DNA of 58,940 nt from Acidobacteriaceae bacterium (GTDB lineage: Bacteria; Acidobacteriota; Terriglobia; Terriglobales; Acidobacteriaceae). Below, piece after piece: positions 53,440 through 58,940 of this stretch. The DNA lies in contig JASHRF010000081.1 of assembly GCA_030037545.1 (NCBI GenBank), positions 1 to 58,940 on the forward strand. Direction: 5' to 3'. Both the position numbers and the translations under genes were made by a program. Below the pieces are notes generated by a model. That model worked only from the letters and a program-made list of their open reading frames with translations, did no database searches and was not told where the DNA came from. Position 1 is the first letter of the stretch. Each line of letters starts with the position of its first letter.

Positions 53440-53874
53440 ATGCGGTCTGTATGGCTGAGGTGGCGGATTCCGAGCGCGGCGGGGATTGTTCTCCTCTGCG
53501 CAACCGGGCCTTCCCATGCCCTGCCGCCGTTACCGCCTGCAGCCAGTAGAGCCGGGCAGGTCTGTGATGCTCGCAACATCGATTGCGTGAGCTTCCGCCG
53601 CACCCGCAACGTCGATCCGCCGCCGGGCTGCGACTTCGACGCGCGCTGCCGTTCTCTCCATCCGCTCCTTCATGCGTCCCGTCATGCGCTGCAGGCTTGT
53701 CTCTCTGCGGCAAACGGGAAGATTACGCAGCCGGCGGGTCACAGAACCCGTGGCCGCTGCCTGCCGCCCATCTCCTCCGGTCACAAAGCAGCCGGAAAAA
53801 GCCGGCCCCAACCAGCATCGTTGCTCCAGCCCAGCCGCCTCGTAGAGCGCGGCCAGCCCAGGACCGTGATATGA
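53440..53874 (+). CDS. Possible small secreted protein, weak
   Basis: A 144-residue frame with a signal-peptide-like start (MRSVWLRWRIPSAAGIVLLCATGPSHA) and several cysteines in the first half. Its stop overlaps the next start as ATGA, suggesting translational coupling. The second half is arginine/proline-rich and looks like an out-of-frame shadow, and other frames are open too. It contains copy 2 of the 45-bp repeat (53496-53540). Real coding is uncertain. Confidence 0.35.
   Translation: MRSVWLRWRIPSAAGIVLLCATGPSHALPPLPPAASRAGQVCDARNIDCVSFRRTRNVDPPPGCDFDARCRSLHPLLHASRHALQACLSAANGKITQPAGHRTRGRCLPPISSGHKAAGKSRPQPASLLQPSRLVERGQPRTVI
53496..53540 (+). repeat. 45-bp direct repeat, copy 2
   Basis: Second copy of the repeat at 53291-53335, 205 bp downstream, in the same orientation and within the candidate frame 53440-53874. 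The spacing is not a multiple of three, so it is not an in-frame protein repeat. Confidence 0.75.
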
Positions 53875-54794
53875 AAAGGAAACTCTGCGCCGTCTTCCTC
53901 GCATTCCTTGCTGCGACCATGTTCGCGGCTTCGCCTTCTGCCTTTGCGCAAAGCTCTGCCGACGCGGCGGCCACGCTCCAGCAGTATGTCGCCGAGCTGC
54001 AAAACTCTCCTGACAATCAGGACCTGCGGCGGCAGATCATCCAGCTTGTCAATTCAATGGAGCCGAAACCCTCCGCGCCGGACCAGTTCTACAAATTGAT
54101 GGGCGAGGCCAGTTCCGATTTCCACGCCGCGCAGAGCCAGTCCGATTACGCGGCGGCGGTGAGCGAGTTCGGGAAGGCGTCGCTGCTCGCGCCCTGGGTC
54201 GCCGGCGCCTACTTCGACCTGGGCGAGGCGCAGGAGAACGCGGGCCAGCACGCCGATGCGGTGCAGAGCTTCCAGCTCTATCTGCTGGCCGCGCCCAACG
54301 CCAAGGACCATGCGGAGGTCGAGCAGCGCATCCTCGAAGACCAGGGCGCGGCGGAAGCCGACTCCGTAAGGGCCGCAAGAGCTTCAACGGGAGCGAGCGG
54401 GCAATCCTCTTCACAGAATCAGGAGACGCAGCAGCAGAGCGACGCGGACTTTATTGCGAGCCTGAATGGGGCGCGGTACAGGAGTGAGACATCTGGAACG
54501 CACGTTGAACTGACGATTCAGGGAAACCAAATCCTCTCCGATGAATACTTCAATGGAGATAATTTTCATCACATCTATCAGATTGAGGGCAAGACAGCCG
54601 AAGAACCCTGGGCATCACAAGGTGCACAGCAACTCTGTATTGACTCCTTTGGAAACACAGATTGCAAGAGTATCTATTACATCCACCAAGACTACATCGA
54701 GATGGACACCTACGACAGAGGTACGAAGGTCCCTGACAATACCGTAATCGGTGGCGGCTTCCATTGCTACGCTGTCTACAAGCGTGTTCAGTAG
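53871..54794 (+). CDS. Exported TPR-repeat protein
   Basis: A 307-residue protein starting at ATG 53871, followed by a signal peptide (MKRKLCAVFLAFLAATMFAASPSAFA). Residues ~60-165 hold two or three tetratricopeptide repeats (QFYKLMGEASSDFHAAQSQSDYAAAVSEFGKASLLAPWVAGAYFDLGEAQENAGQHADAVQSFQLYLLAAP). A glutamine/serine linker leads to a C-terminal region of about 100 residues (GARYRSETSGTHVELTIQGNQILSDEYFNG) of no known family. The TPR half is homologous to those at 54843 and 55760, but the C-terminal half is different, so the cluster swaps end domains on a common scaffold. It acts in the periplasm or outside. Confidence 0.82.
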   Translation: MKRKLCAVFLAFLAATMFAASPSAFAQSSADAAATLQQYVAELQNSPDNQDLRRQIIQLVNSMEPKPSAPDQFYKLMGEASSDFHAAQSQSDYAAAVSEFGKASLLAPWVAGAYFDLGEAQENAGQHADAVQSFQLYLLAAPNAKDHAEVEQRILEDQGAAEADSVRAARASTGASGQSSSQNQETQQQSDADFIASLNGARYRSETSGTHVELTIQGNQILSDEYFNGDNFHHIYQIEGKTAEEPWASQGAQQLCIDSFGNTDCKSIYYIHQDYIEMDTYDRGTKVPDNTVIGGGFHCYAVYKRVQ

Positions 54795-54842
54795 CGCGCG
54801 ATTTGTGCGGAGAAACAGACCATCCGAGCAGGGAGACAGACG

Positions 54843-55655
54843 ATGAGAGTGCAGACGATCAAAAAAATGAGAATGACTTCGATTGTGGTTTTCTTCTTGG
54901 CATTGGGTGTGGCCGTCTCCATGCAGGCGCAGCAGGGCCAGCAGCAGCCTCCGGCGGAGTATTACCAACTTATGGGGCGGGCGAACTATGCCTTTGGGCA
55001 CGCCAAGAATAAGACGGATTATGAAGAAGCGGTGAAGCTCTTCCAGCAGGCCGTGAACGCCGCGCCGTGGCTTGCCGATACCTATTACGACCTGGGCAAG
55101 GCGCAGCAGAAGGCCGAGCAGTACAACGACGCCATCGGCAGCTTGCAGCGGTATCTCCAACTGAAGCCCGACGCCAACGACCGCGACAAGGTGAATGCGG
55201 AGATCGAGGAGATCCAGGGCGAAGCGCAGCAGGCGTCGGAGCAGCCTTCGGCAGAGCAAAAAGAACAGCAACAGCAGGCCGCGCTTGCATTGACGTGGAC
55301 GGACCCGGCGACTGGCCTGATGTGGGCGCGGCAAGACAACGGCGGCGATGTGAATTGGTATCAGGCCAGGGACTACTGCCGGAGCCTGACCCTGGCTGGA
55401 TACTCGGATTGGCGGCTGCCTACGATCGACGAATTGCAAGGGATTTACGACCCGGCGCAGAGTGCAACCGTTGCCGATCAACAGGTTCATATCAAAGAAG
55501 GTATCCACCTGACCGGGCCGTGGGTATCGAGCAGTTCGCCGAGCGATGCGTCCGGGATGGTCCCGTATTTCGGCTTCGACTATCTTGGCGACCACGCCTT
55601 CCACTCTCGCGTCATCGGCGTCAACGGGCGCGCGTTGTGTGTGCGTGGGTCGTGA
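54843..55655 (+). CDS. Exported TPR + Lcl/DUF1566 protein, copy 1
   Basis: A 270-residue protein. After a signal peptide (IVVFFLALGVAVSMQAQ) come TPR repeats (YYQLMGRANYAFGHAKNKTDYEEAVKLFQQAVNAAPWLADTYYDLGKAQ). A glutamine-rich linker follows, then an Lcl/DUF1566 domain: LTWTDPATGLMWARQDNGGDVNWYQARDYCRSLTLAGYSDWRLPTIDEL. This C-type-lectin-like fold binds ligands in surface proteins. The last 45 residues differ strongly from copy 2 until a shared RALCVRGS end. It is the middle of three tandem TPR paralogues. The binding target is unknown. Confidence 0.88.
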   Translation: MRVQTIKKMRMTSIVVFFLALGVAVSMQAQQGQQQPPAEYYQLMGRANYAFGHAKNKTDYEEAVKLFQQAVNAAPWLADTYYDLGKAQQKAEQYNDAIGSLQRYLQLKPDANDRDKVNAEIEEIQGEAQQASEQPSAEQKEQQQQAALALTWTDPATGLMWARQDNGGDVNWYQARDYCRSLTLAGYSDWRLPTIDELQGIYDPAQSATVADQQVHIKEGIHLTGPWVSSSSPSDASGMVPYFGFDYLGDHAFHSRVIGVNGRALCVRGS

Positions 55656-55759
55656 GAAGGATGTGGGCGCTCTGGTCCTTTTTGCCGCGCGTGCGTTAGA
55701 CATAGTCGCGTGAACGGTTGTGAGCGGGTGTCATTTTTCGTTTGAGCAGGAGACTAACG

Positions 55760-56578
55760 ATGAGCAGACAAGCATGGAAGAGTTGGGCAGTTGTCACAGC
55801 AGTTTTCACCGTAATGGTTGGTGTGGCCGTCTTCGCGCAGGCGCAGCAGAGCCAGCAGCAGGTTCCCGATGCGTACTACCAGCTTATGGGGAGGGCCAAC
55901 TACGCCTTCCAGAACGCCACCAGCACGGCGGACTACGCAGCGGCGGTCAAGCTCTTCCAGCAGGCGGCGGATGCGGCTCCCTGGCTTCCGGACACGTATT
56001 ACAACCTGGGCAAGGCGCAGGAAAAGGCGAAACAGTTCAACGATGCGATCCGCAGCTTGCAGCGATATCTCGACCTGAAGCCCAATGCCGCCGACCGCGA
56101 CAAGGTCCACGCGGAGATCGAAGAACTCCAGGGCGAAGCGCAGCAGGCGTCCGAGCAGCCTTCGGCGGAGCAAAAGGAGCAGCAACAGCAGGCTGCGCTT
56201 GAATTGACGTGGACCGACCCAGCGACTGGCCTCATGTGGGCGCGGCAAGACAACGGCAGCGATGTGAACTGGCAGCAGGCCACGAATTATTGCCAGAACC
56301 TGACCCTGGCCGGATACTCGGACTGGCGGCTGCCTACGATTGACGAGCTCGCCGCCATTTACGACCCGGCGCAGAATGTTTCAGTCACTAATAATTTGGG
56401 TAATTGGACAGTTCATATCAGAGAAGGTATCTCCCTAACCAGTTGCTGTGCATGGAGCAGCTCTGATGGCAATGCGTCCGGGCAGGCCTGGGTCTTCTTC
56501 TTCGACGATGGCTCCCGGGACTCCTACGTACTTCGCAACGTCTACACCAGACGTGCGTTGTGCGTGCGTGGTTCGTGA
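55760..56578 (+). CDS. Exported TPR + Lcl/DUF1566 protein, copy 2
   Basis: The ATG at 55760 is preferred over an upstream TTG because AGGAGA precedes it. The 272-residue protein matches copy 1 throughout the TPR, linker and first part of the Lcl domain, including a shared EGEAQQASEQPSAEQKEQ-type linker. From about residue 210 it differs: an SLTSCCAWSSSDGNASGQAW insert and a FFFDDGSRDSYVLRNVYTRRALCVRGS end. The match resumes and continues about 40 bp past both stop codons. This is a recent tandem duplication with a hypervariable C-terminal segment. Confidence 0.88.
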   Translation: MSRQAWKSWAVVTAVFTVMVGVAVFAQAQQSQQQVPDAYYQLMGRANYAFQNATSTADYAAAVKLFQQAADAAPWLPDTYYNLGKAQEKAKQFNDAIRSLQRYLDLKPNAADRDKVHAEIEELQGEAQQASEQPSAEQKEQQQQAALELTWTDPATGLMWARQDNGSDVNWQQATNYCQNLTLAGYSDWRLPTIDELAAIYDPAQNVSVTNNLGNWTVHIREGISLTSCCAWSSSDGNASGQAWVFFFDDGSRDSYVLRNVYTRRALCVRGS

Positions 56579-56778
56579 GAAGGGTGTGGCTGCTTTGGTT
56601 CTTTTTTGCCGTGCGCAGCGCGGCCGGGAACGCGAAGGACAACGATGGCGGCACGGCGCTGCGCACGGCCCGAGAGAACCGGCGCCAGGACATTGTGGAT
56701 GCTCTGCGCTGCCACGGCGCTTTTGCTTGGTTGTACCGGGCCATCTGGAAAGGTTTTGCGCTTCAGGAGGAAGCATAG
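56560..56778 (+). pseudogene. Ankyrin-repeat fragment
   Basis: A 72-residue frame overlapping the end of copy 2. It starts with a hydrophobic, basic stretch (VRRVWLLWFFFAV), followed by AKDNDGGTALRTARENRRQDIVDALRCHGA. The latter matches one ankyrin repeat (the D-x-x-G-x-TAL start, the A helix and the IV-x-x-L-x-x-x-GA end). One repeat cannot fold alone, so it is either a remnant or a short coupled peptide. It ends 2 bp before the FecR gene and may help translate it. Confidence 0.5.
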
Positions 56779-56780
56779 CG

Positions 56781-58124
56781 ATGAAACTGGGTAACCGTTG
56801 TTCATATGGGCGCACTGCTGCAAAGGCGGCGTGCTTTCTTGTCGCAGGCTTGCTGTTGTTTTCAACCTCAAGCCCACGGGTCTATGCGCAGCAGCCGGGC
56901 AGCGAGGCGCTGAACGACTGGAACACCATGCGCAGCCGCGTGCAGCAGCGGCTGGAGGCGCTGAAAGCCGCGCGGGACAAGGCGCAGGCGGCGTTGAGCC
57001 AGGCGCAGGCGGCGCTCGACTACGCCGAGTCAAAGCACAACCAGGCCGCGATTGCGGTGTCGCAGAAGGCGGAAGCCGAAGCGCGGGCTGCCTTGAGCAA
57101 GGCCGACTGGGAATACTCCAGCGCGCTGGCCTCCCTGCGCCTGTTCGCGGAAAACCTGCCGCTGCCGCAGGACCTGAGGGAAGGCGAGCCGGTCACGGAG
57201 CTTACCAGCGGCACGGTGCAGGCGCAGACAGACAGCGGCTGGATTCCGCTGCCCATGGGCGCGCCCCTGCCCGCGAGCGGCGAGGTTCAAACCGGCAAAA
57301 CCGGCTCCGCGTTTTTCTACCTGCCCGGCAATCACGGGGTCTTCCTGGTTCCGGAGACACGGGTGCGCTTTGAAAAGACCAGGGACCAGGGCGAGATGAT
57401 CGACCTGCTGAACGGAGCGATCCACGTGATGCACAACGCTGAAAAGACCATCAAGGGCGAAGCGCACCAGATCAAGATCAAGCTGTCCGCGATGATTGTC
57501 GGCGAAGAGGGAACGGAGTATTCCGTCTCCGCGGACGGGCACGTGCTGCCCTACTCCGGCGAGCTTTCCATCATCGTCCGTCCGCACACCTCGGCGGCGG
57601 CCTCCATCGATCGCTGGTGGCAGGATGTTTCGCTCAACAGCGGCGCGTCCCAGCCATTGCCCGCTGGAGCCTTGGGGCGGATTCTGCGGGTGCAGAGCGG
57701 AGCAACGGTAACCGGCGAAGGCGCTTCACCGTCGGCAGCCGCGGCAGGCGCGCTGCTGCATCGAGGCGACCGCATTGAGACGACGGACGGGAAGGCGCTG
57801 GTTCAGCTTGCGCAGGGCTATCGCGCCGTGATCAGCTCGCAGGCCAGCTTTGAGCTGACGACGCAGGGGACCTCGGACCTTCCCCTGTATGCGCTCTTTG
57901 CCGGGCGGCTCTATATTGCCCCGCCCGCGAACGAGAATGACGCCGGACTCCGGTTCATGGTTCCCAACGCGGTGGTTACGCCTACGCGCGCGGAGTTTGC
58001 CGTGAGCGTGGACGACGGCGGGCTTTCCGATTTTGTGCCGCTGGCCGGCGCGCTCGACATCCGGGCCAGCGACAAGCGGCTGGACTTCAGCAGGATTCCC
58101 TCCTGGTGGGAGATGCCGCAATGA
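56781..58124 (+). CDS. Exported double-FecR-domain protein
   Basis: The ATG at 56781 has AGGAGGAAG upstream; the frame is open far above. The 447-residue protein has a signal peptide (AACFLVAGLLLFSTSSPRVYAQ), a long alanine-rich coiled coil at about 45-115 (LEALKAARDKAQAALSQAQAALDYAE), and two FecR-like beta regions: ~130-230 (GEVQTGKTGSAFFYLPGNHGVFLVPETRVRFEK) and ~290-400 (GALLHRGDRIETTDGKALVQLAQGYRAVISSQASFEL). FecR domains in sigma-regulator proteins sense iron receptors; here no sigma factor is near, so it is more likely a periplasmic or surface scaffold protein. Partner unknown. Confidence 0.82.
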   Translation: MKLGNRCSYGRTAAKAACFLVAGLLLFSTSSPRVYAQQPGSEALNDWNTMRSRVQQRLEALKAARDKAQAALSQAQAALDYAESKHNQAAIAVSQKAEAEARAALSKADWEYSSALASLRLFAENLPLPQDLREGEPVTELTSGTVQAQTDSGWIPLPMGAPLPASGEVQTGKTGSAFFYLPGNHGVFLVPETRVRFEKTRDQGEMIDLLNGAIHVMHNAEKTIKGEAHQIKIKLSAMIVGEEGTEYSVSADGHVLPYSGELSIIVRPHTSAAASIDRWWQDVSLNSGASQPLPAGALGRILRVQSGATVTGEGASPSAAAAGALLHRGDRIETTDGKALVQLAQGYRAVISSQASFELTTQGTSDLPLYALFAGRLYIAPPANENDAGLRFMVPNAVVTPTRAEFAVSVDDGGLSDFVPLAGALDIRASDKRLDFSRIPSWWEMPQ

Positions 58125-58173
58125 GAGCTCCGGGCGCCGGGATGCCGGCCACGGGGATACATGGGAGGAACGA

Positions 58174-58940
58174 ATGAAGACTCTATGCAGAAGGATCGCG
58201 CTCCTATTATTACTGTTCGGCGCGCTGCTGTACCGGCCAACTCCGGCGGCGGCCCAGCAGACGTGGAGCTTCAACGTCGGAAGCGCGCGTTCCCAGGCGT
58301 ATTCGAGCCAGTATGCCTGCAACATGGCGCGCTCGCGGCTCATGGGCGGCGCGGGCACCATCGCCTCGCCGCACTACGCGGGGCCTGCTCCCAGCGCCTG
58401 CTACCCCTCCGGCAGCCCTGCCTACAACTCCGGCAACAATTCCTCCGCGGGAACCAACAACACCGACAGCGTGGACCGCGAGCACGAGGAATGGCTGCGC
58501 GAGCAGCGGGAAGCGGCGGAAAAAGCCAAAGCCGACGCGGAAAGGCAGCAGGAGTTCGACCAGGAGCGGGACGACGCGCTGCATTCCATGAAGGACCTCT
58601 ACGGCAACGACGACGATTTGAAAGGCGCGGGCGGCTCCGACGGTCTGAAGCCGGCAGACGACGGCAGTTCCGATGCCGCGGCGGATTCCTCCGGGCTGAA
58701 ATTGGCTACGCCGCCGGAGATGGCAACGCATTCCGTGGCGGGTCCGTTCGGCGAGCGGGAGATCGTGGCGGCCTTCGGCGCTCCGCTGAACACGGAGCCG
58801 CACGCGGTGGTGGGCGCGTGGCATCAGCTTCACTGCGGCGCGTCGATTGCGCGCGCGGCGACGGTGGTGGCCAATGCGGGCAGCATCGAGGACGTGAAGT
58901 ATCTGGCCGGGCAGGCGGCGGACGCGATGGACGGCGCGCC
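58174..58940 (+). CDS. Exported protein, C-terminus beyond window
   Basis: The frame is open from ATG 58174 (GGAGGAA five bases upstream) to the end of the window, so at least 255 residues. A signal peptide (RRIALLLLLFGALLYRPTPAAA) is followed by a glycine/serine/asparagine-rich part, then a charged coiled coil (EEWLREQREAAEKAKADAERQQEFDQERDDAL), and a domain starting PFGEREIVAAFGAPLNTEPHAVVGAWHQLHCG that is cut off. It follows the FecR gene by 49 bp and belongs to the same exported-protein cluster. I do not recognise the family. Confidence 0.75.
   Translation, partial: MKTLCRRIALLLLLFGALLYRPTPAAAQQTWSFNVGSARSQAYSSQYACNMARSRLMGGAGTIASPHYAGPAPSACYPSGSPAYNSGNNSSAGTNNTDSVDREHEEWLREQREAAEKAKADAERQQEFDQERDDALHSMKDLYGNDDDLKGAGGSDGLKPADDGSSDAAADSSGLKLATPPEMATHSVAGPFGEREIVAAFGAPLNTEPHAVVGAWHQLHCGASIARAATVVANAGSIEDVKYLAGQAADAMDGA

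Noticed and set aside
53146..53713. Minus-strand frames over the 45-bp repeats
   Set aside because: They have arginine-rich shadow composition, no start-site support and no recognisable domain.
53871..58940. A diversity-generating retroelement
   Set aside because: The variable Lcl ends fit, but there is no reverse transcriptase and no adenine-rich template repeat in the window, so the system itself cannot be called.

Overview
The window reads like a chromosome segment of an acidobacterium (Acidobacteriota, Terriglobia-like). Pointers are the long TonB-dependent receptors with an N-terminal carboxypeptidase-regulatory-like domain, a membrane-anchored protein of the acidobacterial adenylate-cyclase-like type, NodT/RND pump genes, many PIN toxin genes and high GC. 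The taxon is inferred from gene content only, since no rRNA or other marker gene is present.

Left part (1-30.4 kb), chromosomal. Positions 1-2177 are a scrap yard of mobile DNA: an integrase N-terminus, a UPF0175 antitoxin tail, an intact VapBC pair and a frameshifted DUF3368 toxin. A 47-bp inverted repeat with a roughly 24-bp internal period flanks the VapBC pair. Next come a complete RND tripartite efflux operon (2505-8549, minus), and a histidine acid phosphatase plus TonB receptor (9072-13438, minus) divergent from an OmpR-type response regulator and histidine kinase (13585-15647). An 11-bp-spaced direct repeat lies in the shared promoter. Beyond a decayed MFS gene lies what looks like a complete 2-aminoethylphosphonate (AEP) acquisition locus. 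One arm (minus) is regulator, OPA-type transporter and PhnX. The other arm (plus) is a second OPA transporter, TonB receptor, exported amidohydrolase and PhnW. PhnW converts AEP to phosphonoacetaldehyde and PhnX releases acetaldehyde and phosphate. With the acid phosphatase locus this makes a phosphorus-scavenging neighbourhood.

Right part (30.46-53 kb), an integrative conjugative element. It starts in the 5' half of a tRNA-like sequence next to a tyrosine integrase. It then carries an excisionase-like gene divergent from a LysR regulator, with a textbook T-N11-A dyad between them, and a full mating-pair operon in an unusual order (virB2-B3-B4-B9-B10-small-B5-B6-small-B8-B11). Single-strand binding protein, a RepB-type primase, a small DNA-binding protein with paired GGTGCAC repeats upstream (candidate oriT or operator), a type IV coupling protein and a MobF relaxase follow. 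A membrane patatin-like lipase is likely cargo. The far end of the element is not recognisable in the window.

The last 6 kb (53-58.9 kb) encode exported proteins on the plus strand: three tandem TPR paralogues, two with a C-terminal Lcl/DUF1566 domain and divergent C-termini, an ankyrin fragment, a double-FecR protein and a partial secreted protein running off the end. Function is unknown.
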